From CAVSEK01 sp963726975 (GTDB taxonomy: Bacteria; Actinomycetota; Actinomycetes; Mycobacteriales; SCTD01): a stretch of 64,000 bases of DNA. The DNA is taken from assembly GCA_963726975.1 (NCBI GenBank), contig CAVSEK010000001.1, positions 461,864 through 525,863 of the forward strand, read 5' to 3'. Under the pieces are notes generated by a model that was not told where the DNA came from, ran no database searches, and saw only the letters and a program-made list of their open reading frames with translations. Position 1 is the first letter of the stretch, and each line of letters opens with the position of its first letter. This document shows positions 1 to 11,340 of this stretch, piece after piece. Both the position numbers and the translations under genes were made by a program.

Positions 1-1485
<1,485 letters not shown>

Positions 1486-1533
1486 GCGTTCCTCTGCGTC
1501 CTTGTGGAGTGCGTGGGGTGGGTCACGGACAGG

Positions 1534-1588
1534 GCACGAGACGACGCCCCGGGGGCCCGAGTCGGGCCGCCCGGGGCGTCGGTCGTGC
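1534..1588 (-). other. Long GC-rich hairpin between groES and groEL
   Basis: An inverted repeat fills the groES-groEL gap: 6 outer pairs, a small internal loop, then 18 pairs with one bulged G, closed by a 3-base loop. There is no T-tract after it on the transcribed strand. It could attenuate read-through into groEL, or act as an mRNA processing or stability element. The structure is read directly; the role is inferred. Confidence 0.6.
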
Positions 1589-1612
1589 TGGGTGCGGGAG
1601 AGCGGGGTGCGC

Positions 1613-1918
1613 TCAGCCCTCGATGACGGCGAGCACGTCGCGGGCGGAGAGCACGAGGTACTCCTCGCCGGCGTACTTGACCTCGGTGCCGCCGTACTTG
1701 CTGTAGAGCACCTTGTCGCCGACGTTGACGTCGAGGGGGACGCGGTTGCCGTCCTCGAAGCGGCCCGGGCCGACGGCCAGGACGATGCCCTCCTGGGGCT
1801 TCTCCTTGGCCGTGTCCGGGATGACGAGGCCGCTGGCGGTCGTGGTCTCGGCCTCGACGGCCTGCACGACGATGCGGTCCTCGAGCGGCTTGATGGCGAC
1901 CTTGGTCGCGGTGGTCAC
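1613..1918 (-). CDS. groES: 10 kDa co-chaperonin GroES
   Basis: This is the seven-fold lid of the GroEL chamber. At 101 residues it has the usual family length. It shows the KPLEDRIVV start strand, the mobile-loop region TTTASGLVIPDTAKEKPQEG and the end GEEYLVLSARDVLAVIEG. It is the first gene of the groES-groEL pair and lies directly downstream of a CIRCE operator, so it is expected to be heat-inducible through the HrcA repressor. The GroEL hydrophobic tripeptide position in the loop reads LVI, as expected for a functional partner. Confidence 0.98.
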   Translation of the reverse strand: MTTATKVAIKPLEDRIVVQAVEAETTTASGLVIPDTAKEKPQEGIVLAVGPGRFEDGNRVPLDVNVGDKVLYSKYGGTEVKYAGEEYLVLSARDVLAVIEG

Positions 1919-1997
1919 GGTGCCTCCATGGGGTCGTACGCAGTCGTGGGGTCCAGACCGGCGGCTCGCCGTCGCGGGGGTCGAGCGCCGGGTCTGA

Positions 1998-2032
1998 CTG
2001 GCACTCTAGACCCAGGAGTGCCAACGGGGCAA
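1998..2032 (-). promoter_or_regulatory. CIRCE operator (HrcA) overlapping the groES promoter
   Basis: The two arms CTGGCACTC (1998-2006) and GAGTGCCAA (2016-2024) are separated by 9 bases and match the CIRCE consensus layout, with 8 of 9 positions symmetric. On the minus strand a candidate -35 TTGCCC (2027-2032) and -10 TAGAGT (2003-2008) are 18 bases apart. The -10 lies inside the CIRCE arm, so bound HrcA would block the promoter. The operator call is firm; the promoter hexamers are a reasonable reading. Confidence 0.85.
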
Positions 2033-2134
2033 CGGGGCCGGGTGGCGCGCCTCGGGCCGCCCGGCGACGCAGGGGCCATGATTCCTGCAGGGGCCGCGGG
2101 GAAGCGTCCCCGGGGGGACCGACGGGGGGACCGC

Positions 2135-4120
2135 GTGCCGACGCCAGCCGCACGCGCGCTCGGGCCGTACGTCGCCGGCGTGTGCACCCTGGCCCTGGTC
2201 GTCACGGGGCTGTCGCTCCTGTCGCCGCACCGGCCCGCCGCCGAGCCGTGGCCGACCTTCGTCCTGCTCGCCGCGGCCGTGGTCGTCGGCGAGCTGCGGC
2301 CGGTCGTCGTCACCCGCGGCGACCGCAAGGACGAGCTCACCGTCTCCCCCACCCTCGCGCTCGTGCTCGTCGTGCTCGGCCCGCTGTGGTTCGCGCTGGC
2401 GGTGCTCGCCGCGGGGGTGGCGCTGGAGGACCTGAGGCGGCGCAAGGACCCCGTCAAGGTCGCCTTCAACACCGCGCAGTACGTCGTCAGCCTGGGTGCC
2501 GCGCGGCTCACCTGGTCCCTGACCTCCGGCGAGCCGCTGTCGGCCAGCGCGCCGGTCGCGCTCCCCCGCGACCTTCTGCCGGTGCTGCTGGCCGGTCTCG
2601 TGTGGTTCGTCGTCAACTACGTCCTGGCCGGCACGGCCTCCGCCCTGGCGCAGGGCCAGCCGGTGCTGGCGGACCTGCGCGAGGACGTCCGCTTCCACGC
2701 CGCCACCAGCGGGGTGCTGCTCGGCTTCGCCCCCGTGGTGCTCGCGGCCGTCCAGACCTCGCTGTGGCTGCTGCCGCTGTCGCTGGTGCCCCTGCAGGCC
2801 GTCTACGTCAGTGCCCGGCTCGCGGCCAGCCGGGAGCACGACGCGCTGCACGACGGGCTCACCGGGCTGGGCAACCGCGAGCTGCTGCGACAGCGGGTCG
2901 GGAGCGTCGACCCGCAGGGCCCGAGCCGCTACGCGCTGCTCCTCGTCGACCTCGACCACTTCAAGGAGATCAACGACACCCTGGGGCACCCGGTCGGCGA
3001 CGACCTGCTGCGGGAGGTCGCGGTGCGCCTGCGGCGCGCGACGCGGGTCGGCGACACGGTCTGCCGGCTCGGCGGCGACGAGTTCGCCGTGCTCGTCCCC
3101 CGCGAGGACGGCTCGGGCGGGCTCGACCTCGCCGCCCGGCTGCTGGCCGGGCTGGAGGAGTCCTTCGTCGTCGACGGCGCACGGCTCGACGTCGACGCCA
3201 GCATCGGCGTGGCGCTGCTGCCCGAGCACGGCCGCGACGTCGACGTGCTGCTGCAGCGCGCCGACGTCGCGCTGTACTCCGCCAAGTCCGACCGCGGCAC
3301 CGCCCGGCTCTACGACGAGACGACCGACCTGCACACCCGCGAGCGGCTGGCGCTCGCCACCGACCTGCGGGGGGCGCTGGAGACCGGCGCGCTGTTCTGC
3401 GTCTACCAGCCCAAGGTCGACGCCGCGTCGGGACGCCCGGTCGGGGTCGAGGCCCTGGTGCGCTGGCGCACGCCCGACGGCGTGCTCGCCCCGGAGGCGT
3501 TCCTGTCGGTCGCCGAGAACACCGGCCTGGTCCGGCCGCTGACGCTGGCCGTCCTCGACCGGGCCCTGGGCGACCGGGCCGCCTGGGGCCGGCCCGGCTC
3601 CGACCTCGAGCTGTCGGTCAACCTGTCGGTGCGCCAGCTCACCGACCTCGAGCTGCCTCGCCAGGTCGAGCGGCTGCTGCGCCGGCACGCGGCGACGCCG
3701 ACGTCGCTGGTGCTGGAGATGACCGAGACGGCGGTGATGTCGGACCCCGCCCGCGCGCTCGTCGTGCTCGACGAGCTGCGCCGGCTCGGCGTGCGGCTCG
3801 CCATCGACGACTTCGGCACCGGCTACTCGTCGCTGTCCTACCTCGACCGGCTGGACGTCGACGAGCTCAAGATCGACCGGTCCTTCGTCACGGGGCTCGG
3901 GGCCGGCCTCGGCAACGCCAGCATCGTGCGCTCGACGATCGAGCTCGGCCACAACCTGGGCCTGCGGCTGGTCGCCGAGGGCGTGGAGGACCAGCGGTCG
4001 TACGACCTGGTGCGCGGCTGGGGCTGCGACCAGGTGCAGGGGTTCCTGCTCAGCCGGCCGCTGGAGGCGGCGCAGGTGCCGCGGTGGCTGGTCGAGCGGG
4101 CGGGCGCGCGAGGCCTCTGA
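2135..4120 (+). CDS. Membrane-anchored GGDEF-EAL cyclic-di-GMP enzyme
   Basis: This is a bifunctional-type c-di-GMP turnover protein of about 661 residues. A hydrophobic N-terminal sensor region of several membrane segments covers roughly residues 1-220. The GGDEF domain has an intact RLGGDEFAVL at about residue 311, preceded by RVGD five residues upstream, which fits the allosteric I-site RxxD. The EAL domain has EALVRW, SVNLSVRQL, EMTET, DDFGTGYSS, ELKID and AEGVE, so the phosphodiesterase residues are all present. Either or both activities may be real. The start is GTG with a G-rich ribosome site; an in-frame ATG at 2078 is an alternative. It is divergent from groES, and its 3' end overlaps the convergent DUF5317 gene by 71 bp. 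Confidence 0.93.
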   Translation: MPTPAARALGPYVAGVCTLALVVTGLSLLSPHRPAAEPWPTFVLLAAAVVVGELRPVVVTRGDRKDELTVSPTLALVLVVLGPLWFALAVLAAGVALEDLRRRKDPVKVAFNTAQYVVSLGAARLTWSLTSGEPLSASAPVALPRDLLPVLLAGLVWFVVNYVLAGTASALAQGQPVLADLREDVRFHAATSGVLLGFAPVVLAAVQTSLWLLPLSLVPLQAVYVSARLAASREHDALHDGLTGLGNRELLRQRVGSVDPQGPSRYALLLVDLDHFKEINDTLGHPVGDDLLREVAVRLRRATRVGDTVCRLGGDEFAVLVPREDGSGGLDLAARLLAGLEESFVVDGARLDVDASIGVALLPEHGRDVDVLLQRADVALYSAKSDRGTARLYDETTDLHTRERLALATDLRGALETGALFCVYQPKVDAASGRPVGVEALVRWRTPDGVLAPEAFLSVAENTGLVRPLTLAVLDRALGDRAAWGRPGSDLELSVNLSVRQLTDLELPRQVERLLRRHAATPTSLVLEMTETAVMSDPARALVVLDELRRLGVRLAIDDFGTGYSSLSYLDRLDVDELKIDRSFVTGLGAGLGNASIVRSTIELGHNLGLRLVAEGVEDQRSYDLVRGWGCDQVQGFLLSRPLEAAQVPRWLVERAGARGL

Positions 4121-4649
4121 GCACGCGCGCGGGGACGGTGCCGCAGGTGCCGTGCACGAGCCACAGCACGCCGGCGAGGACCGCGAGGTCGCCGGGGCTG
4201 AAGACGTTGCCCAGCGGCAGCCAGGCCGGCGAGGCCCAGACGTCGCCGAGCGCGGCCAGGTGGGCGTGCGGCAGCACCTCGCTGTTGGTGTAGCCGTCGA
4301 CGACCGGCGTCAGGCCGGCCCGGCGCACCGCCTGCTCGGCGGCGGGCATCGTGCCGCCGTTGACCGCGAGCACGAGCGCGTTGCCCGCCGCGCCGAGGGC
4401 GACCAGCGGCAGCCCGGGCACCGCCCGGTTGCGCAGCACGACGAGCCCCGCCAGGGCGTACGAGAGCGCGTGCAGCGCCAGCAGCAGCGCTCGCGGGCCC
4501 GGGAGCACGACCAGCGCGAGCACCTGGCAGGCCAGCGCGGCGACGAGCAGCGGCAGCCCGCGCAGGTGCAGGCCGGCCAGGCGGCCCAGCCTGCCGCCCG
4601 TCACGGGGACGAGCAGCAGGCCCAGGCCGACGACGGCGACGAGCAGCAC
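4050..4649 (-). CDS. DUF5317-family membrane protein
   Basis: This 199-residue protein has about five hydrophobic segments and the pattern GLVLLLVPVTGGRLGRLAGL-like at its start, LNAL/NGGTMP in the middle (here VNGGTMPAAEQAV) and WLPLGNVFSPGDLAVLAG near the end. I associate these with the actinobacterial DUF5317 family, whose function is unknown. A Pro/Ala-rich tail runs into the convergent GGDEF-EAL gene. It follows the small peptide gene at 4668-4757 by 18 bp, so the two are probably co-transcribed. It starts with GTG. Confidence 0.75.
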   Translation of the reverse strand: MLLVAVVGLGLLLVPVTGGRLGRLAGLHLRGLPLLVAALACQVLALVVLPGPRALLLALHALSYALAGLVVLRNRAVPGLPLVALGAAGNALVLAVNGGTMPAAEQAVRRAGLTPVVDGYTNSEVLPHAHLAALGDVWASPAWLPLGNVFSPGDLAVLAGVLWLVHGTCGTVPARVLRGLARPPARPATAAPAPPPAAG

Positions 4650-4667
4650 GACGTGCGGGTCAGCCGC

Positions 4668-4757
4668 TCAGTGCCACTTGCGCCCGGCCTCCACGACCGC
4701 GACGAGCAGGGCCAGGGTGGTGCCGGAACCGCTCAGACGCAGCAGGTGCTTCCACAT
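4668..4757 (-). CDS. 29-residue single-span membrane peptide
   Basis: A short reading frame starts MWKHLLRLSG and ends VVEAGRKWH, with one hydrophobic stretch of about 12 residues (TTLALLVAVV) flanked by basic residues. It has an excellent GGAGG ribosome site (4763-4767) five bases before the ATG, which is stronger evidence than its length. A terminator hairpin lies upstream of it, separating it from tsaD, and the DUF5317 membrane protein begins 18 bp downstream. It may be a leader peptide or a small partner of that protein. The function is unknown. Confidence 0.6.
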   Translation of the reverse strand: MWKHLLRLSGSGTTLALLVAVVEAGRKWH

Positions 4758-4799
4758 GCGGACCTCCAGGGTCGAGGGGGCGTGCGCTGCCGGGCTCAG

Positions 4800-4826
4800 G
4801 GGCGGAGGGCGGTCGGCCCTCCGCCC
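4800..4826 (-). terminator. Hairpin terminator after tsaD
   Basis: A perfect 11-bp stem (gggcggagggc and its complement) with a 5-base loop lies about 90 bp after the tsaD stop and before the next small gene. There is no T-tract, as is usual in GC-rich actinobacteria. Confidence 0.65.
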
Positions 4827-4916
4827 TGCATCCTCGGCGCTGCGGGCGCCCCGGCCCATGGTCACTTGGTGCCATCTTCGCGTACCTGAGCGTGACGGAG
4901 GGGGGCGGACGGCGGC

Positions 4917-5937
4917 TCAGACCCGCACGTCGTGCACCGGCAGGCCGCTGTCCGCGCCCAGGTCCAGACCGCTGGCCGGGGCGCCGGCCGCCGCCAGCCG
5001 CGCCCCGAGCGCTGCGACCATCGCGCCGTTGTCGGTGCACAGCCCCGGTCGTGGCACCCGCAGGCGCAGTCCCGCCGCGTCGCACCGCTGCTGCGCGAGC
5101 GCCCGCAGGCGGCTGTTGGCCGCCACCCCACCACCGATGAGCAGGGTGTCGACGCCGGAGTCGCGGCAGGCCCGCACCGCCTTGGCCGTGAGGACGTCGA
5201 CGACCGCCTCCTGGAAGCTCGCGCAGACGTCGGCGACCGGCACCGGCCCGTCGTGCGCCTCCACCCAGCGCGCGACCGCGGTCTTGAGCCCGGAGAAGCT
5301 CACGTCGTAGGACCCGTCGCGCAGCGCCCTCGGGAAGGCGATCGCCGCCGGGTCGCCCTCGCGGGCCAGGCGGTCGACGACCGGGCCGCCGGGGAAGCCG
5401 AGCCCGAGCAGCCGGGCGACCTTGTCGAAGGCCTCCCCCGCCGCGTCGTCGAGCGTCGAGCCCAGCGCGGTCAGCCCCGCGGTGAGGTCCTCGACGAGCA
5501 GCAGGCTGGAGTGCCCTCCGGAGACGAGCAGCGCCACGCACGGCTCGGGCAGCGGGCCGTGCTCGAGGACGTCGACGGCGACGTGCGCGGCGAGGTGGTT
5601 GACGCCGTAGAGCGGCACGTCGAGGGCGAGGGCGTACGCCTTGGCCGCCGCGACCCCGACGAGCAGAGCGCCGGCGAGCCCCGGCCCGGCGGTCACCGCG
5701 ACCGCGTCGACGTCGCCGAGCCGCGACCCCGGCCTCGGCGAGCGCCCGGTGCACCGTCGGCACCATCGCCTCGACGTGCGCCCGGCTGGCCACCTCGGGC
5801 ACCACCCCGCCGAAGCGGGCGTGCTCCTCGACGCAGGAGGCGACGGCGTCGGCCAGCAGCGTGTGCCCGCGCACGACGCCGACGCCGGTCTCGTCGCAGG
5901 AGGTCTCGATGCCCAGGACGAGCGGCTCGTCGGTCAC
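4917..5937 (-). CDS. tsaD: tRNA N6-threonylcarbamoyladenosine transferase TsaD (one frameshift)
   Basis: TsaD transfers the threonylcarbamoyl group to A37 of ANN-decoding tRNAs, acting with TsaB and TsaE. The N-terminal part (5937 to about 5730) has LGIETSCDETG and the metal-site region HARFGGVVPEVASRAH. The rest, in another frame (about 5725 to 4917), has VNHLAAHV, ALLVSGGHSS, DVSFSGLKTAV and CTDNGAMVA. Removing one G from a GGGG run near 5735 joins the two parts as ALAEAGSRLGDVDAVAVTAG, so an insertion error in a homopolymer is likely. It is the last gene of the tsaB-(unknown)-rimI-tsaD run. Confidence 0.92.
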
Positions 5938-5946
5938 CGGGCCAGC

Positions 5947-6394
5947 CTAGGAGCGCCGGGTCAGCACGAGCGCGTCCGTGCCGCTGGGGCGGTAGTAGCC
6001 GCGCCGCACGCCGGTGCGCACGAAGCCGGCGCGCGCGTACAGCCGCTGCGCCGGCGCGTTGTCGGCGCGGACCTCCAGCGACACCGCCCGCTGCCCGCGG
6101 CGCGCCGCCTCGGCCAGCAGCGCGCCGAGCAGCCGCGCCCCCAGGCCCTGCCCCTGCGCGGCGGGCGCCACCGCCATCGTCTGCACCCACGCCTCGTCGG
6201 GGTAGTCGCACAGGCCGGCGTAGCCGACCAGCCGCATCGCCTCGCAGCGCGACGAGGTAGTGGCGGGTGTCGAGCTGCCCGAGCTCGGACCAGAAGGCGC
6301 GCGCCGTCCAGGGCTCGTCGCCGAACAGGGCCTGCTCCAGCGGCAGCACCTGCTCGACGTGCCACCAGCGCATCCGCTCCAGGCGCGCGCTCAC
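5947..6394 (-). CDS. rimI: Ribosomal-protein-alanine N-acetyltransferase RimI (one frameshift)
   Basis: This is a GNAT-fold enzyme that acetylates the N-terminal alanine of ribosomal protein S18. The first part reads RWWHVEQVLPLEQALFGDEPW and continues to HYLVALR. After a frameshift near 6245 the second frame continues MRLVGYAGLCDYPDEAWVQT with the acetyl-CoA loop QGQGLGARLL, then the NAPAQRLYARAGF and RRGYYRPSGTDAL motifs. The position just before tsaD is the classic actinobacterial arrangement. The corrected length is about 149 residues, which is normal for RimI. Confidence 0.88.
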
Positions 6395-6401
6395 CGGCTC
6401 C

Positions 6402-6953
6402 TCACCACGGCGCCGCCTCGCTCGTCGTGCGCCCGTGCCGCAGGTCGACGCGGTGCAGCACGTCGCCCGAGCGCAGGTGCACCTCGTCGTCGAGCCGGCC
6501 CAGCCAGGTGGCGCCCGCTCCCAGCGGGCCGCTCTCCCACGCCAGGCCGCGCGCGTCGTACGCCGCGAGCACCTCGTCGCCGAGCAGCAGCGCGAGGCCG
6601 CGGTCGGCGGCCGGCACCAGCAGCCGGCTGCCCGGCACGTCGAGCCGGGCCCAGACGTCGGGGTCCCGGACGTCGACGACGAAGGGCAGGCCGCCGAGCG
6701 CGACGAGCAGCGTGTGCGGCTCCGGCCAGCTCGCCACGACCGACAGCCGGCCGGCCGCGAGCTCGCTGGCGAAGACCCCCGTCCACGGCGCCCGGTCGCG
6801 CGGCCCGATCCGCAGCCAGGCGCCGTCGGAGCCGCCGTCGCGCCGGGCCCCCGGGTAGTAGACGACCTCGTCCAGCCGGCCCCGGACCGTGCGCTCGTGC
6901 GCGACGTCGTAGGCGTGCGGGAAGGCCTCCAGCCACAGCGGCGTGTCGCTCAC
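6402..6953 (-). CDS. Uncharacterised protein between tsaB and rimI
   Basis: This is an intact 183-residue reading frame starting MSDTPLWLEAFPHAYDVAHE. It looks soluble: no signal peptide or membrane segment, many short beta-type stretches (RLSVVASW, LPFVVDVRDP, RGLALLLGDEVLAAYD) and frequent Trp. The repeated short blocks suggest a beta-rich, perhaps propeller-like or lipocalin-like fold, but I recognise no family. It begins 3 bp after the tsaB stop and is followed by rimI, so it is translated within the tRNA-modification operon. No function is assigned. Confidence 0.7.
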   Translation of the reverse strand: MSDTPLWLEAFPHAYDVAHERTVRGRLDEVVYYPGARRDGGSDGAWLRIGPRDRAPWTGVFASELAAGRLSVVASWPEPHTLLVALGGLPFVVDVRDPDVWARLDVPGSRLLVPAADRGLALLLGDEVLAAYDARGLAWESGPLGAGATWLGRLDDEVHLRSGDVLHRVDLRHGRTTSEAAPW

Positions 6954-6956
6954 GGC

Positions 6957-7641
6957 TCAGGCCGTGACCGGCTTGGGCGCCCCCGGCGGCGTCGCGTCGG
7001 GCCGGCGCAGGTAGAGCGGCGACCAGCGGCTCGGTCGGCGCGCCGGCGAGCGCGCGGCGGGCCGCCAGCAGCACGACGCCCTCCGCGCTGAGGGTAGCGC
7101 GGCTCCGCGGCCTGCGGGAAGTGCTCGGCGTGCGCAGCGCGCCGTCGCCGACGACCCGGCCGGTCCAGCCGACGTCCGAGAGCGCCTGCGCGAGCGCGGC
7201 CGGGGTCAGCACCGACGGGCCCGCGACCCGCTCGTCGTCGTCGGCGTACTCCGCCCAGTAGACCTCCTTGCGCCGGGCGTCGGTCACCACCACGCGCTCG
7301 CCCTCGCCCCAGGGGTCGACGGCGTCGAGCGAGCAGCAGCCGTACGCCGGGACGCCCAGCGCGTCGGCCGTCGCCGCGGCCGTGACCACGCCGACCCGCA
7401 GCCCGGTGAAGGGGCCGGGCCCGAGGCCGACCGCGACGGCGCCGAGGTCGCGCGGCCGGGCGCCGAGCTCGTCGAGCACGGCCCGCACGCCGGTCGCGAG
7501 CAGCTCGCCGTGCGCCCGCGCGTCGACGACCTGCCACGTCGCGCTGCGGCCCCAGCGGGGCGTCGCCGTCCTCGCCGGCGCGAGCTCGACGAGCGCGACC
7601 TGCACCGCGGGGCTGGAGGTGTCGAGGCCGAGGACGAGCAC
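6957..7641 (-). CDS. tsaB: TsaB, t6A-synthesis scaffold subunit (frameshifted)
   Basis: TsaB is the catalytically degenerate paralogue of TsaD that holds TsaD and TsaE together for threonylcarbamoyl-adenosine synthesis. The GTG start gives LVLGLDTSSPAVQVALVE, followed by HGELLATGVRAVLDELG and GLGPGPFTGLRVGV. From about 7120 to the stop the frame changes several times. Corrected, it reads on through EPRYPSAEGVVLLAARRALAG to a tail ending KPVTA and a TGA. Several indels are therefore needed, most likely sequencing errors because the protein is otherwise well conserved. It overlaps no neighbour and follows a lipoprotein gene. Confidence 0.85.
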
Positions 7642-7651
7642 GCCGACCAGC

Positions 7652-8157
7652 CTAGGGACCGGCGAGCGAGACCACGGCGTACCACCGGGCAGCCGGCGAC
7701 CGGCGCGGCGACCGTGAGCCGGTAGGCGGTCGTACCTCCCCCGCGGCGCGACGGGCGGCTCGACGACGAGCTCCTCGGGCTCGTCCTCGCGGCAGGCCAG
7801 CTCGCTCTCGGCGTCCGAGGCCGGGTCGGTCGTCACGGTCACCGACGTGCGCCCCTGGCAGACCGTGCGCACCCGCAGCCGCTGACCGGCGGGGACGACG
7901 ACGTCGAAGGCGCGCGCCTGCAGGGCGCTGTCCTCGTCGTTGCCGCCGCGCGCCAGCTCGCCCGGCCCCGGCGCGACGACGAGCGCGTCGTACGCCGCGC
8001 TGCCCTCCTCGGGCGCGCTGCCGGTCGGCGACGGCAGCGGCTCCGGCGTGCCGGGGCAGGTCGGCGGGCACGGGTCGGGCGGCGGGAGCGCCTCGCGGGA
8101 GGACCCGCAGCCCGCCACGAGCAGCAGGCCCGCCGAGGGCGAGGACGACCGCGGACC

Positions 8158-8161
<4 letters not shown>
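7652..8161 (-). CDS. Small secreted lipoprotein (frameshifted)
   Basis: The GTG start overlaps the stop of the acyl-CoA ligase gene (GTGA). After a frameshift near 8140 the protein reads LLLVAGCGSS, a lipobox, followed by a Pro-rich linker (residues about 25-55) and a roughly 100-residue domain with two cysteines (RTVCQGRT and LACRED) that may form a disulfide. The end is again shifted; the most natural finish is RWYAVVSLAGP and a TAG at 7652. I recognise no family. It is predicted to be anchored to the outer face of the membrane. Confidence 0.6.
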
Positions 8162-9698
<1,537 letters not shown>

Positions 9699-9812
9699 CG
9701 GGGCTCCAGGGTCGTGGGCGGGACGCGGACGGCCGGGGACCCCGGCCGGTGTACAGGTGACGTGCGGCACAGCACGGACGTGCCCGGACCGCGCGAGCGG
9801 CCCGGACGCGGC

Positions 9813-9840
9813 GGCGGCCGGCCCCGGGGGACCGGCCGCC
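9813..9840 (-). terminator. Hairpin terminator after livK
   Basis: A stem of 9 G/C-only pairs plus one mismatch and a closing pair, with a 6-base loop, lies 27 bp beyond the livK stop. It separates the liv operon from the acyl-CoA ligase gene. Confidence 0.6.
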
Positions 9841-9866
9841 GGTCGGGCGCGCCGCAGGTCGCGGGG

Positions 9867-11201
9867 TCAGCCGGTCGGGACGCCGTTCGCCGGCGGCGCG
9901 GGCGGGGTGTAGGTCGACGCCTCGACGGGCCGTCCTTGTCGCCGGTGGTCTGCACGGCGCGTGACGTCGACCGGCACGCCGCTCTTGACCTGGACGACCT
10001 TCACACCGCTGATGCCGCGGTGCGAGTCCTTGCTGTAGTCGAACGGCGCCAGGGCCGGGCCCTGGAACTTCCCGCCCTTGGCCTCGAGGGCCTTGACCAG
10101 CCCCTCGCGGGTCAGGTCCTTGCCGGCCGCCGCGACGGTCTGGGCGAAGGTGTAGGCGCCGGCCATGCCGTAGAGGTCTGGTAGTTCGTGAGCGGCTTGC
10201 CGTCGCCCTTGGCCTGCCAGACCTTCGTCCAGAGCTGGACCCACGGGTCGTCGGTCTTGTCGTTGCCGTTGAGGTAGGCGGTGGTGTAGATGCCCTCGAG
10301 CGGCCCCGGGCCGGTCACGCTGCCCTTGGAGAAGCGGTTGAGCAGCCCGCCGACGAGGCTGGCGTCCAGGCCGACGCCGCAGTAGAACCACTGCGGCTTG
10401 TAGCCCTGCGCCGAGGCCCTGGAGCTGCGAGAGCGCGGTGTAGGCCGGCACGTTGAAGCCGAGCACCACGTCGGCACCGGAGGCCTTGAGCTGCTGGATC
10501 TGCGGGCTCACGTCGGTGTTGCCGGAGGTGTAGGTCACCTCCTGGACGATCTGGTTGGACAGGAACTGCTTCACGCCGGCGGCACCGTCGCGCCCGAAGT
10601 CGTCGCCCTGCAGGAACAGGCCGACCTTGGCGTTGGGCATGTTGTCCGCGATGTACTTGCCCATGACCTTGCCCTCGACCGTGTAGTCGGGCTGCCAGCC
10701 GAAGGTGTTCGGGTACTTGTCGGGCTGGTTCCACGCGAGCGCGCCGGAGGACACGAACAGGTCCGGGACGTCGTTCTCGTCGAGGAAGTCGAGGACCGCC
10801 GAGTGGGTCGGCGTGCCCAGCCCCTGGATCATCGAGAAGACCTTGTCCTGCAGCACCAGCTGGTTGGTGACGTTCGTGGTGTTGGTCGGGTTGTAGCCGT
10901 CGTCGCGGACGAGGTACTCGATCGTGCGGCCGTTGATGCCGCCCTGGTCGTTGAGGTAGTCGAAGTAGGCCTTGGCCCCGACCGGGATCTCGCTGTAGCC
11001 GGGCGCGGCCACACCGGTGAGCGGCATGTGCGTGCCGATCTTGATGCTGGACGAGGTCAGGCCCGGCTGGTCGGCGGAGCTGCCGCCGCTGCTCCCGCTC
11101 GAGCCCGTGTCGGAGCCGCCTCCGCAGGCGGCGAGCAGCACCGTCGCCCCGGCGACGGCGGCGACCGCCCGCGCGAGCGAGCGGCTGGATGAGATCCTCA
11201 C
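9867..11201 (-). CDS. livK: Branched-chain amino-acid-type ABC transporter, substrate-binding lipoprotein (frameshifted)
   Basis: This is the extracytoplasmic receptor (periplasmic-binding-protein fold type I, LivK-like). It has a lipoprotein signal with lipobox LLAACGGG at about residue 26 and a Gly/Ser linker. The core motifs are IKIGTHMPLTG, GAKAYFDYLNDQGGINGR and VEGKVMGKYIADNMPNAKVG. Frameshifts lie near 10415 and 10183, and a short compensated shift near 9930-9960 alters about ten residues. The corrected parts LYGMAGAYTFAQTVAAAG and VPVDVTRR follow. The start has a very strong GGAGGAGG site. It is the last gene of livG-F-H-M-K. The ligand is unknown; amide, urea or aromatic substrates are also possible for this family. 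Confidence 0.85.
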   Translation of the reverse strand: MRISSSRSLARAVAAVAGATVLLAACGGGSDTGSSGSSGGSSADQPGLTSSSIKIGTHMPLTGVAAPGYSEIPVGAKAYFDYLNDQGGINGRTIEYLVRDDGYNPTNTTNVTNQLVLQDKVFSMIQGLGTPTHSAVLDFLDENDVPDLFVSSGALAWNQPDKYPNTFGWQPDYTVEGKVMGKYIADNMPNAKVGLFLQGDDFGRDGAAGVKQFLSNQIVQEVTYTSGNTDVSPQIQQLKASGADVVLGFNVPAYTALSQLQGLGAGLQAAVVLLRRRPGRQPRRRAAQPLLQGQRDRPGAARGHLHHRLPQRQRQDRRPVGPALDEGLAGQGRRQAAHELPDLYGMAGAYTFAQTVAAAGKDLTREGLVKALEAKGGKFQGPALAPFDYSKDSHRGISGVKVVQVKSGVPVDVTRRADHRRQGRPVEASTYTPPAPPANGVPTG

Positions 11202-11340
11202 GTGTTCCTCCTCCTGGCACCGGCTCCGGGGGCGGGGTCGGCAGTCGTCCGCAGTCGGGCCGGTCGGACCGCTGCGGAGCTCGGGCGGGTCGTGGCCACA
11301 GCGGCGACGACCCGGTGGTGGTGCTCGGTGCAGGCGCGCA

